A stretch of 64,000 nt of DNA from an uncultured Lachnospiraceae bacterium (GTDB lineage Bacteria; Bacillota; Clostridia; Lachnospirales; Lachnospiraceae), in assembly GCA_948688495.1 (NCBI GenBank), contig CAPQSW010000001.1, forward strand, positions 1 through 64,000, written 5' to 3'. Numbering within the stretch: the stretch's first letter is position 1; every line of letters starts with the position of its first letter. Of this stretch, positions 9,422 through 17,170 are shown in pieces. Position numbers and translations under genes: made by a program. Below the pieces are notes generated by a model. That model was not told the origin of the DNA, did no database searches, and was given only the letters and a program-made list of their open reading frames with translations.

Positions 9422-10357
9422 TTAGTCATTTTTTAGTGATACCGTAAGCTGGTTGTATGGAATTTCAATCTCATTTTCATCAAACCTCACCTTAATCTCC
9501 TCCGTCACCCTCCACTTTGCATTCCAGTATTCAGAGGTTGGTGTATAAAACCGCAGCCCCAGCCGAACGCTGCTGTCCTCCAAAGAATCTACAAATACTA
9601 CCGTATCTTCCTCGGCAAGCCTTGCCGGATCTTCCTCGGCAATTTCTCGTAAAATCTCCTTTGCCTGCCTTATGTCCGAGTCATAGGAAATCCCTACATA
9701 GAGGTCTACTCTGCGCCTGTCCTGATGCGTCACATCGGTAAGGCTGGAGTTGGCAAGTGTCCCATTGGGTATTACCACTGTCTTGTTATCTACCGTAAGG
9801 AGCTTTGTATAGAAAATTTGAATCTCTGTCACGGTTCCCTCATTCTTGTGGGTATCCTCAATTATATAGTCCCCGACTTTAAATGGTTTAAACAATAAAA
9901 TCAACACGCCTCCGGCAAAGTTGGAAAGGCTTCCCTGCAAAGCAAGTCCCAAAGTAAGCCCTGCCGAACCTAACACTGCCACCACGGAAGTTGTCGCAAT
10001 TCCCAACTGGTTAACCACCGCCATAGCAAGGACAATGTACAAAAAAATTTTCGCCGCTGAATCTAAAAACTGGCAGAGACCTTCATCTGCCGCAGATTTC
10101 TCCAGCGCCCTCTTGATAATTTTGCGAATCCATCGGATTATTTTCTTCCCGATAAGATAAATAAAAAGTGCAAACGCTACGCGCAATGCAAAGTCCACAA
10201 GCATAGGAACCATCTCCTCAAGATACCCCTTCAATACTCCTGGGCTCGCCATTCTCTGCATTTCTTCCAGCTCCGCCAGATTATCTGTTTTAGGTTTTGT
10301 ATCAGCTTTTGCCAGAAGGCAGCTTTGTAATGATAAAACTGTAAAATTCCACCACAT
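9422..10357 (-). CDS. MscS-family mechanosensitive ion channel
   Basis: A 311-residue membrane protein that should open under membrane tension to release solutes during hypo-osmotic shock. Three hydrophobic segments are visible. The third is the pore helix with the small-residue pattern GSAGLTLGLALQGSLSNFAG followed by the FKVGDYI turn, as in MscS. The cytoplasmic beta domain follows. The start MWWNFTVLSL is chosen because AAAGGAG lies just upstream; the frame stays open to 10393 without a better site. It is transcribed divergently from the HD-domain gene, with a 26-bp palindrome between them. Confidence 0.9.
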   Translation of the reverse strand: MWWNFTVLSLQSCLLAKADTKPKTDNLAELEEMQRMASPGVLKGYLEEMVPMLVDFALRVAFALFIYLIGKKIIRWIRKIIKRALEKSAADEGLCQFLDSAAKIFLYIVLAMAVVNQLGIATTSVVAVLGSAGLTLGLALQGSLSNFAGGVLILLFKPFKVGDYIIEDTHKNEGTVTEIQIFYTKLLTVDNKTVVIPNGTLANSSLTDVTHQDRRRVDLYVGISYDSDIRQAKEILREIAEEDPARLAEEDTVVFVDSLEDSSVRLGLRFYTPTSEYWNAKWRVTEEIKVRFDENEIEIPYNQLTVSLKND

Positions 10358-10386
10358 TTTTTCTCCTTTACATTCACTATCCTGAA

Positions 10387-10415
10387 TTGACACTTCATTT
10401 GAACTATACTATAAT
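10387..10415 (+). promoter_or_regulatory. consensus sigma-A promoter of the HD-domain gene
   Basis: TTGACA (10387-10392), a spacer of exactly 17 bases, then TATAAT (10410-10415). This is a full consensus match. The -10 box sits inside the palindrome at 10402-10427, so a repressor bound there would block the promoter. Confidence 0.8.
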
Positions 10416-10427
10416 TATAGTATAGTT
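10402..10427. promoter_or_regulatory. perfect 26-bp palindrome, likely operator
   Basis: The half-site AACTATACTATAA is followed immediately by its exact reverse complement. It covers the -10 region of the plus-strand HD gene and lies in the divergent promoter region of the MscS gene, where TATAAT or TATAGT can also be read on the minus strand. Size and symmetry fit binding of a dimeric regulator. No regulator gene is adjacent. Confidence 0.6.
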
Positions 10428-10480
10428 ACCATAACAAAAGCAAATAGTATTTTTTATTATCGGGAAATGGGGGTGGCAAT

Positions 10481-11752
10481 ATGAACAAACCTCAACTTAC
10501 TAACATCGTGGATATTATCTGTCGCTCATTCCGACATGTGGATTCACGCCTCATCAGCCACGGGGAACGTGTCGCGTACATTCTCATGAAAATGTTAGAA
10601 GAAACCAGACGGTATACCATGCAGGAAAAACATGATATTTTTATGCTGGGACTCCTTCATGACATTGGTGCATACAAAGACAACGAAATTGATTCCATGC
10701 TGAGTTTTGATACCGGTGACACCATGGAACATTCTGTCTTTGGACATCTTTTGTTTAAGACATTTTCTCCGCTTCCACAGTATGCAGATATTATCTTATA
10801 CCACCATCACTGTAACGCACAGTACTATTCTGTCCCTATCAGCAATTACCATCGGGATATTGCAAAGCTTATTTATCTTGCTGACCGGATTGACATATTT
10901 TGTGTGCAGAATACCTCAGGCGGACTGTCCGATTTTTTAGAACAGTACAGCGGCCGTACATTCTATCCTGCTGATATTCGCTGGTTTTGGACCTCACAGG
11001 AAAAGCACCATATCCTGGAACACATAGAGTCCATGGAATACCAGGCTGAAGTCACCGATTACATCAAACAGCAGGCAAAGTTCATGAAGGACCAGACCTA
11101 TAAGTATCTTCTGACACTTACCTTTTCTGTGGATTTTAGGAGTGAATACACAGCATTACATACAGATTATGCCGTTCACCTGAGTAAAAACATTGCAGGT
11201 GCCTTAAAATTGCCTGTGCATTCCCGCAATCATATTGAATCTGCGGCATTGCTGCATAACGTCGGCAAGGTCTCTTTGTCCACGCCGCTGACTGCCTCAA
11301 AAGATTATGACAATTACCTAAGGCAACTATATGATGATTCCATATTGGACATTACCAGACAAATCCTTTCTGGAAATGTGGACAAAAATATTTTAAATAT
11401 TATCGAAGATTCTTTCCTTCTGCTAAAGTGCTGGGACAATGAACAGCCGCTAAGCTTTTCACCTGCCCCCGCAGCGGAGGTTGTAGCGCTGTCCTATTTA
11501 ATGAGCAATTCTCTGTCTCAGGAAATGAATGTCTCTTACTGCCACCATCCCAGGCTTCAGGCGTCATTGCGTGAGAAATACTATCGCTGCCACATGGATG
11601 ACAAAATACTTCGAACACTGGAAACATCCTTTGATAAGATTATTGAGAATACGCAGCAGTCTTGTTCTGAAATCTATGCTACTTATCAGCAGTTGATGGA
11701 GGAATACCGTTCCCTCAATATCATCCTTCAGCATTATAATAATAAATATTAA
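10481..11752 (+). CDS. tandem HD-domain protein, second domain degenerate
   Basis: A 423-residue cytoplasmic protein. The first half has a complete HD metal-site pattern: H27 in SHGERVA, H60-D61 in LLHDIGAY, H84 and H89 around MEHSVFGHLL, the H108-H110 run and D135 in YLADRID. This is the HD-GYP-like phosphohydrolase layout, although the GYP signature itself is not clear. A second HD-like fold begins near residue 222, with LHTDYAVHL and then LLHNVGK, where the metal-binding aspartate is asparagine (N260). One active and one sensing or structural HD domain is a reasonable inference; the substrate, possibly a cyclic dinucleotide, is unknown. GGGGGTGG precedes the start. Confidence 0.82.
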   Translation: MNKPQLTNIVDIICRSFRHVDSRLISHGERVAYILMKMLEETRRYTMQEKHDIFMLGLLHDIGAYKDNEIDSMLSFDTGDTMEHSVFGHLLFKTFSPLPQYADIILYHHHCNAQYYSVPISNYHRDIAKLIYLADRIDIFCVQNTSGGLSDFLEQYSGRTFYPADIRWFWTSQEKHHILEHIESMEYQAEVTDYIKQQAKFMKDQTYKYLLTLTFSVDFRSEYTALHTDYAVHLSKNIAGALKLPVHSRNHIESAALLHNVGKVSLSTPLTASKDYDNYLRQLYDDSILDITRQILSGNVDKNILNIIEDSFLLLKCWDNEQPLSFSPAPAAEVVALSYLMSNSLSQEMNVSYCHHPRLQASLREKYYRCHMDDKILRTLETSFDKIIENTQQSCSEIYATYQQLMEEYRSLNIILQHYNNKY

Positions 11753-11775
11753 TTACAGTTCACAACGCCAAAGAA

Positions 11776-11824
11776 AGAAAAGATTAGAGTTTTCAAATGA
11801 ATTTGAAAAATTCTAATCTTTTCT
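11776..11824. terminator. bidirectional terminator-type hairpin
   Basis: A long stem (about 13 bp outer, AGAAAAGATTAGA with TTCTAATCTTTTCT, plus an inner TTTTCAAA/TTTGAAAA) lies between the convergent HD gene and serA. It is A-rich on one flank and T-rich on the other, so it could end transcription from both sides. Confidence 0.7.
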
Positions 11825-11845
11825 CTTTATGAGGGTGATAACCCC

Positions 11846-11873
11846 CTAAGCCACAGGTGAAACTGTGGCTTAG
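11846..11873. terminator. second hairpin between HD gene and serA
   Basis: CTAAGCCACAG and CTGTGGCTTAG form a perfect 11-bp stem with a 6-base loop, 23 bases downstream of serA. No strong T-run follows it on either strand, so it may protect the RNA end or back up the neighbouring terminator. Confidence 0.45.
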
Positions 11874-11895
11874 CGTTCTGAATAGAAAAACACTT

Positions 11896-13059
11896 CTATT
11901 TAATCACCCTTACCTTCAATACCCCTTCGATTCCTTTGAGCTGCTCAACGGCTGCATCGGTCACCGGAGAGTCAATGTCCAGCAGGGAATATGCATAGTC
12001 CCCACGGCTCTTATTCGTCATATCAGAAATGTTAATATTATTATTCCCCATAACTGCCGTGTATTTTCCAATGAGTCCCTTTACATTCTTATGAAGTACT
12101 GCCACACGTCCTGCTGTTGAACAGATACCCATATCACAATTTGGATAATTTACAGAATTATGGATATTTCCATTCTCAAGATAATCCATAACCTCACGGA
12201 CTGCCATCTGTGCACAGTTATCCTCAGACTCCTCTGTAGAAGCCCCAAGATGCGGGATTACGATACACCCCTCTTTGCCAGCCGTAGTGCTGTTTGCAAA
12301 ATCAGAGACGTATTTTTTAACCTTTCCTTCCTTGATTGCACAAAGGACTGCCTCCTCATCTACTAAAAGATCCCTTGCAAAGTTCAGGATTACTACGCCC
12401 TCTTTCATCATTGCAAACGCTTCTTTATTCAGCATCTTCTTTGTATCCTCCAACAGAGGCACATGAATGGTAATATAATCACATTCACGGTAAATATCCT
12501 CCAGGTTATTGATATGCTTTACATACCTTGACAAATTCCATGCCGCATTGACAGAGATGAAGGGATCATAGCCATATACATCCATGCCCAGCTTCGTAGC
12601 TGCATTTGCCACTTTAACACCGATAGCTCCAAGCCCGATAATTCCTAATTTCTTACCCGCAATCTCACAGCCTGCAAAAGCCTTCTTTGCCTTCTCTGCA
12701 TCTTTTCCAACCGTCTCACTGTCTTTATTCTCCAATACCCAGTTAATACCGCCGATAATGTCACGGGACGCTAACAACATTCCTGCAAACACCAGCTCTT
12801 TTACACCATTGGCATTCGCGCCAGGCGTATTGAATACCACAATTCCCTGATCTGCACATTTATCAAGGGGAATATTGTTGACTCCTGCCCCTGCCCTTGC
12901 AACTGCATCGAGATTTTCAGGAAGCTCTAAATCATGCATGGCTGCACTGCGTACCAGCACTGCCTGCGCGTCTTTCATTTCATCTGTCTTTGTATAATCC
13001 CCGCCAAATAAATCCAAACCCACATTGGCAATAGGATTTAAGCAATGATACTTAAACAT
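11896..13059 (-). CDS. serA: D-3-phosphoglycerate dehydrogenase with C-terminal ACT domain
   Basis: First step of serine synthesis: 3-phosphoglycerate is oxidised to 3-phosphohydroxypyruvate with NAD. The 387-residue protein has the substrate-binding half, the Rossmann motif GIIGLGAIGVKVANAA (about 140-155), a catalytic Arg in FARDLLV, the Glu in the following segment and the H in PHLGASTEES. The C-terminal ~75 residues form an ACT domain (MTNKSRGDYAYSLLDID), which in this family can bind serine for feedback inhibition. The start MFKYHCL follows AAGGAG and lies one base after the serC stop, so the two genes are co-translated. A TTG at 13077 is a weaker alternative. Confidence 0.95.
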   Translation of the reverse strand: MFKYHCLNPIANVGLDLFGGDYTKTDEMKDAQAVLVRSAAMHDLELPENLDAVARAGAGVNNIPLDKCADQGIVVFNTPGANANGVKELVFAGMLLASRDIIGGINWVLENKDSETVGKDAEKAKKAFAGCEIAGKKLGIIGLGAIGVKVANAATKLGMDVYGYDPFISVNAAWNLSRYVKHINNLEDIYRECDYITIHVPLLEDTKKMLNKEAFAMMKEGVVILNFARDLLVDEEAVLCAIKEGKVKKYVSDFANSTTAGKEGCIVIPHLGASTEESEDNCAQMAVREVMDYLENGNIHNSVNYPNCDMGICSTAGRVAVLHKNVKGLIGKYTAVMGNNNINISDMTNKSRGDYAYSLLDIDSPVTDAAVEQLKGIEGVLKVRVIK

Positions 13060-13060
13060 C

Positions 13061-14140
13061 TTAATTCTCCTTTTCAAACTTTTTCATAAACTCAACTAAT
13101 TTCTCAACGCCTTCCTTCGGCATTGCATTGTAAATACTTGCACGCATACCGCCAACAGTCCTGTGTCCCTTGAGGTTCACAAACCCTGCCGCTTCTGCCT
13201 CTTTGACAAACTTCGCATCCAGATCCTTGTCTCCGGTTACAAACGGCACATTCATCAGGGAACGGTCTTCTTTTCTCACGGTTCCTTTGAACATTTTGCT
13301 CTCATCTAAGAAATCATAGAGAATTTTGGCCTTCTCCTCATTGCGCTTCTTCATTGCGTCAAGACCGCCCATTTTTTTCAGCCATTTAAAGACCTTGCCG
13401 CAGACATAAATGCCATAAGCAGGCGGTGTATTGTAAAGGGAATCCGCGTCTGCATGCGTTTTATACTTGAGCATGGTCGGCGTTCCCGGTAAGGTATCTT
13501 CTGTAATCAGGTCCTCGCGGATAATGACAATGACTACGCCTGCCGGCCCGATATTCTTCTGTACGCCGCCATAAATAATGCCGTATTTTGATACGTCTAC
13601 CGGCTCAGACAGGAAACAGGAAGATACATCCGCTACCAGCGTGTGGCCCTTCGTGTTCGGCAATGTCTTATACTTTGTACCATAAATGGTATTGTTCTCA
13701 CAGATGTATACATAGTCTGCGTCCTCTGGGATATCCAAATCAGAACAGTCCGGAATATAGGAGAAAGTTTCGTCCTCTGAGGACGCCACCTTTACGGCCT
13801 CCCCATAATTCTGCGCTTCCTGAAATGCTTTCTTTGCCCACTGTCCGGTGACAATATAGGCTGCCTTCTTATTCTTCATCAGGTTCATGGGAATCATGGC
13901 AAACTGCTGGGAAGCCCCGCCCTGCAGGAACAGTACCTTGTAATTATCCGGGATATTCATCAGCTCCCGCAAATCCGCCTCTGCCTCTTTGATAATTCCA
14001 TCATACACTTTGGAGCGATGGCTCATCTCCATCACGGACATGCCGCTTCCCTTATAATCCATCATCTCCTCTGCTGCTTCGCGTAAAACCTCTTCTGGCA
14101 GGACTGCCGGTCCTGCGGAAAAATTATAAACTCTGCTCAT
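13061..14140 (-). CDS. serC: phosphoserine aminotransferase
   Basis: Transfers an amino group from glutamate to 3-phosphohydroxypyruvate (step two of serine synthesis; PLP-dependent). The 359 residues match the family. The N-terminal NFSAGPAVLPEEVL is diagnostic, and the PLP lysine is K195 in GGVQKNIGPAG. The RBS AAGGAGGAAAAGTAATG also forms the end of a 35-codon small ORF that begins right at the ilvB stop, so serC translation may be coupled to it. It is directly followed by serA; no serB is seen in the window. Confidence 0.97.
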   Translation of the reverse strand: MSRVYNFSAGPAVLPEEVLREAAEEMMDYKGSGMSVMEMSHRSKVYDGIIKEAEADLRELMNIPDNYKVLFLQGGASQQFAMIPMNLMKNKKAAYIVTGQWAKKAFQEAQNYGEAVKVASSEDETFSYIPDCSDLDIPEDADYVYICENNTIYGTKYKTLPNTKGHTLVADVSSCFLSEPVDVSKYGIIYGGVQKNIGPAGVVIVIIREDLITEDTLPGTPTMLKYKTHADADSLYNTPPAYGIYVCGKVFKWLKKMGGLDAMKKRNEEKAKILYDFLDESKMFKGTVRKEDRSLMNVPFVTGDKDLDAKFVKEAEAAGFVNLKGHRTVGGMRASIYNAMPKEGVEKLVEFMKKFEKEN

Positions 14141-14231
14141 TACTTTTCCTCCTTAATTTTATAGGTATCGGCACGCGCTGCTTCGCATCACCTGCCATGT
14201 CGTCGGAAGGCATGATAGAAATGCTTCGCAT
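14124..14231 (-). CDS. 35-residue small ORF in repeat copy A, overlapping serC
   Basis: The ATG abuts the ilvB stop codon and is preceded by GGAGGAAGG. The peptide starts MRSISIMPSDDMAG and reads through RVPIP, the serC ribosome binding site and the serC start, ending 17 bases inside serC. A second ORF of identical length and near-identical N-terminus overlaps leuB (17015-17122). Translation is plausible from the strong SD and the shared length, but the similarity may come from conservation of the DNA or RNA element. No known family recognised. Confidence 0.4.
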   Translation of the reverse strand: MRSISIMPSDDMAGDAKQRVPIPIKLRRKSNEQSL

Positions 14232-14242
14232 TTACCTTCCTC
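14161..14242 (-). repeat. 82-nt structured repeat, copy A (before serC)
   Basis: Runs on the minus strand from GAGGAGGAAGG to GTGCCGATACC and matches copy B at 17055-17133 in about 73 of 82 positions by hand alignment. It overlaps the last codons of ilvB. It contains a short ATGC-GAA-GCAT hairpin, a CCTTCC that can pair with the GGAAGG of the ribosome binding site, and a longer imperfect hairpin near its 3' end. Confidence 0.7.
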
Positions 14243-15914
14243 CTCTAATATCTCCTTCGTCAAATGCCTGATCGATTGCATTGCCCGGCGCCACCATTGG
14301 CCACACCTTATCATCACTGTCGATGATACAATCAATCAATACCGGCATATTACTGTCAAGTGCCCTTGCAAACGCTTCTGCAAATTCTTCCTGCGTAGCT
14401 GCACGGTAAGCCGTTGCGCCCATCGCTTCCGCCAGCTTCACAAAATCAACGCTGTCATTTAACACGGTAGCGGAATAATGCTGTTCATAGAATAATGTCT
14501 GCCACTGGCGTACCATACCCAATACATGATTATTGACTACCACCTGAATCATCGGCAGTTTCTGGCGTACCGCTGTGGCCATCTCATTCATATTCATGCG
14601 GAAACAGCCGTCTCCGGCAATGTTGACTACCTGTTTATCAGGTTTTGCCATCTGCGCCCCAATGGCTGCGCCGAGGCCGTATCCCATCGTTCCTAAGCCT
14701 CCAGATGAAATCAGCGTACGCGGCTGCCTATATTTATAAAACTGCGCCGCCCACATCTGGTGCTGGCCGACTTCGGTCACTATGATGGCATCCCCCTTGG
14801 TCTGCCTGTATATTTCTTCTATGATATAGGGACCGCTCAGGCCTTCCTCTGGGTATCTCAAAGGGTATTTACCCTTATATTCCATAATATGGGCAATCCA
14901 TTCCTGATGCTCCTGCTGTTCAATCTCCTGGTTCAGCCGCGCCAGAATTTCTTTGATGTCACCGATGATATGGGCATCCGTGATGATATTTTTATTAATT
15001 TCTGCCGGATCAATATCAAATTGCAGAATTTTTGCATTTCTAGCAAATTTCCTGGCATTTCCAGTCACACGGTCACTAAAGCGGACACCCACTGCAATCA
15101 GAAGATCACACTCACTGACGCCATAATTTGATGTCTTCGTCCCATGCATCCCCAGCATGCCAGTATATAATTTATGGTTTCCGTCAAAAGCTCCCTTCCC
15201 CATCAGGGAATCCGCTACCGGAGCCTGAATTTTCTCTACAAATTCCAGAAGCTCCTGGCTTGCACCTGAGATAACCGCACCGCCTCCCACAAACAGATAT
15301 GGTTTTTTGGATTTGCGAATCATCTTCACTGCACACGCCACTGCTTCCTCTGTGATATCCTTAAAATAGCGTTCTTCGGCTACAGGCACCATAGGCTCAA
15401 ATTCTGCCTTATTGGACGTAACATCTTTTGGAATATCCACAAGCACCGGTCCTGGTCTGCCTTTCTGTGCAATCCGAAATGCACGCCGGATCGTTTCCGC
15501 AAGTTTGGTAACATCCTTTACAATAAAATTATGTTTTGTAATTGGCGTAGTAATCCCTGCTATATCAATCTCCTGGAAACTGTCTTTCCCTAAGAGGGAA
15601 ACCCCTACGTTACAAGTCAGCGCCACCATTGGAACAGAATCCATATAGGCGGTGGCAATTCCAGTAACCAGATTGGTTGCCCCCGGACCCGAGGTAGCAA
15701 AACAGACACCCACCTTCCCAGTTGCCCGGGCATAACCGTCTGCCGCATGGCTCGCCCCCTGCTCATGAGAGGTCAGCACATGCTTAATTTCATGACTATG
15801 CTTATATAACTCATCATATACATTTAAAATGGCTCCTCCTGGATAACCAAAGACAGTATCCACACCTTGCTCTTTTAAACATTCAATAACAATCTGTGCT
15901 CCTGTCAGCTGCAT
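14232..15914 (-). CDS. ilvB: acetolactate synthase, large (catalytic) subunit
   Basis: Joins two pyruvates to 2-acetolactate, or pyruvate with 2-oxobutyrate, in branched-chain amino acid synthesis; uses ThDP, Mg and FAD. The 560 residues are typical. The catalytic glutamate is E51 in TSHEQGASHAADGYAR, and the ThDP motif GDGCFRMNMNEMATA lies in the C-terminal third. No small regulatory subunit (ilvN) and no ilvD, often next to it, lies beside it. It starts 18 bases after the leuB stop. Its last codons, AGAGGAGGAAGG, double as the SD of the small ORF that follows. Confidence 0.96.
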   Translation of the reverse strand: MQLTGAQIVIECLKEQGVDTVFGYPGGAILNVYDELYKHSHEIKHVLTSHEQGASHAADGYARATGKVGVCFATSGPGATNLVTGIATAYMDSVPMVALTCNVGVSLLGKDSFQEIDIAGITTPITKHNFIVKDVTKLAETIRRAFRIAQKGRPGPVLVDIPKDVTSNKAEFEPMVPVAEERYFKDITEEAVACAVKMIRKSKKPYLFVGGGAVISGASQELLEFVEKIQAPVADSLMGKGAFDGNHKLYTGMLGMHGTKTSNYGVSECDLLIAVGVRFSDRVTGNARKFARNAKILQFDIDPAEINKNIITDAHIIGDIKEILARLNQEIEQQEHQEWIAHIMEYKGKYPLRYPEEGLSGPYIIEEIYRQTKGDAIIVTEVGQHQMWAAQFYKYRQPRTLISSGGLGTMGYGLGAAIGAQMAKPDKQVVNIAGDGCFRMNMNEMATAVRQKLPMIQVVVNNHVLGMVRQWQTLFYEQHYSATVLNDSVDFVKLAEAMGATAYRAATQEEFAEAFARALDSNMPVLIDCIIDSDDKVWPMVAPGNAIDQAFDEGDIRGGR

Positions 15915-15932
15915 ATCTTAGTTCCTCGCTTT

Positions 15933-17036
15933 CTACCTTATCTTATCTGCAATCAAATCTCCCATTTGAGCAGTTCCCACCTGGGTAACGGATTCTTTCT
16001 CCGCCTCCTCCTGGGGCATAATATCAACTGTCCGGTACTGCTCTTTCAATACCTGTCTGACCGCTTCTTCTACGGCATCTGCTTCACGGTCCAGGTCAAA
16101 GGAATACCGCAGCATCATTGCCGCACTCAAAATTGTAGCAATCGGATTTGCAATCCCCTTACCTGCAATATCTGGCGCGGAACCGCCACTTGGTTCATAC
16201 AAGCCAAACTTAGTATCATTTAAGCTCGCGGATGACAGCATTCCAATGGAACCGGTCACCATGCTCGCTTCATCTGATAATATATCACCAAACATATTCT
16301 CTGTCAAAATCACATCAAACTGCCCCGGATCTTTCACTAACTGCATCGCACAGTTATCTACCAGCATATGTTCTAAAGTAACTTCTTTATAATCCTTTGC
16401 CACTTCCTCTACTACTTTACGCCAGAGCCTGGAAGAATCCAGCACATTTGCCTTATCTACGCTGGTCACTTTCTTTCTGCGCTTCATGGCAATGTCAAAT
16501 CCCCGCTTTGCAATCCTTCGGATCTCATTTTCATTGTAAGTAAGCGTATCTACCGCCGTCATCACGCCGTCTTGTTCTTCGGTCCGACGGTCTCCAAAAT
16601 ACAGTCCTCCGGTCAGTTCCCGCATAATCATCATATCAAAACCGTCCCCGATAATATCATCCCGCAAAGGACACGCTGCCCGCAGTTCCCCATACAGGTA
16701 AGCCGGTCTTAAATTGGCAAACAGATTCAAGGACTTGCGCAGCTTCAAAAGCCCTGCCTCCGGCCTTAGATTCGCTGGGAGCTTATACCAGGGAGATGTG
16801 CTTGTATTGCCCCCAATCGATCCCATCAGCACTGCATCTGCTTCCTTCGCCTGCGCAATCGCCTCATCTGTCAGAGGTACTCCCACAGCATCAATGGAAA
16901 CTCCGCCCATTAAAATCTCATCATAGGAAAAAGAATGTCCAAAGACTTCTCCTACCTTATCCAATACCTTCTTCGCTTCCCTTACGATTTCCGGACCGAT
17001 TCCATCTCCGGAAATCACTCCAACTTTATAATCCAT
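15933..17036 (-). CDS. leuB: 3-isopropylmalate dehydrogenase
   Basis: Oxidatively decarboxylates 3-isopropylmalate in leucine synthesis, with NAD. The 367-residue length is normal. Motifs visible: GDGIGPEIVREAKKVL at the N-terminus, the substrate arginines in LRKSLNLFANLRPA and the MIMRELTGGLYFGDRR segment, and the catalytic Asp in ENMFGDILSDEASM. leuA and leuCD are not in the window. It follows yajC after a hairpin and repeat copy B; the small ORF in that repeat overlaps the leuB start by 22 bases. Confidence 0.96.
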   Translation of the reverse strand: MDYKVGVISGDGIGPEIVREAKKVLDKVGEVFGHSFSYDEILMGGVSIDAVGVPLTDEAIAQAKEADAVLMGSIGGNTSTSPWYKLPANLRPEAGLLKLRKSLNLFANLRPAYLYGELRAACPLRDDIIGDGFDMMIMRELTGGLYFGDRRTEEQDGVMTAVDTLTYNENEIRRIAKRGFDIAMKRRKKVTSVDKANVLDSSRLWRKVVEEVAKDYKEVTLEHMLVDNCAMQLVKDPGQFDVILTENMFGDILSDEASMVTGSIGMLSSASLNDTKFGLYEPSGGSAPDIAGKGIANPIATILSAAMMLRYSFDLDREADAVEEAVRQVLKEQYRTVDIMPQEEAEKESVTQVGTAQMGDLIADKIR

Positions 17037-17122
17037 AACTTCCTCCTTTTAAGCGGTATCGGCACGCGTCGCAAAGCGCCACCTGCCATGTCGTCGGAAG
17101 GCATGAGAGAAATGCTTCGCAT
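17015..17122 (-). CDS. 35-residue small ORF in repeat copy B, overlapping leuB
   Basis: The ATG at 17122 follows GAGGAGGAAGGCAA. The peptide begins MRSISLMPSDDMAG and continues to RRVPIPLKRRK through the leuB ribosome binding site, ending with TGA 22 bases inside leuB. It is exactly as long (35 codons plus stop) as its twin before serC. It could be a leader peptide coupling translation to leuB, or a by-product of a structured repeat. Confidence 0.4.
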   Translation of the reverse strand: MRSISLMPSDDMAGGALRRVPIPLKRRKLWIIKLE

Positions 17123-17133
17123 TTGCCTTCCTC
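17052..17133 (-). repeat. 82-nt structured repeat, copy B (before leuB)
   Basis: Same element as at 14161-14242. Most differences cluster in the apical part of the 3' hairpin, where a T-A pair in copy A is replaced by C-G in copy B and the mismatch A/G is replaced by G/A, which keeps the fold. It lies between the yajC terminator-like hairpin and the leuB SD. Confidence 0.7.
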
Positions 17134-17145
17134 CTCAAAGCGAAA

Positions 17146-17165
17146 CTCCGCAACAAGTTGCGGAG
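17146..17165. terminator. terminator-like hairpin after yajC
   Basis: CTCCGCAAC and GTTGCGGAG form a perfect 9-bp inverted repeat. On the minus strand it is followed by TTTCGCTTT, a mediocre T-run, so it could be a leaky terminator or attenuator between yajC and leuB. No promoter is evident between it and leuB. Confidence 0.55.
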
Positions 17166-17170
17166 CACTT

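Noticed and set aside
10707..10940. Alternative plus-strand frame inside the HD-domain gene
   Set aside because: Shadow of the HD gene; no SD and no family pattern.
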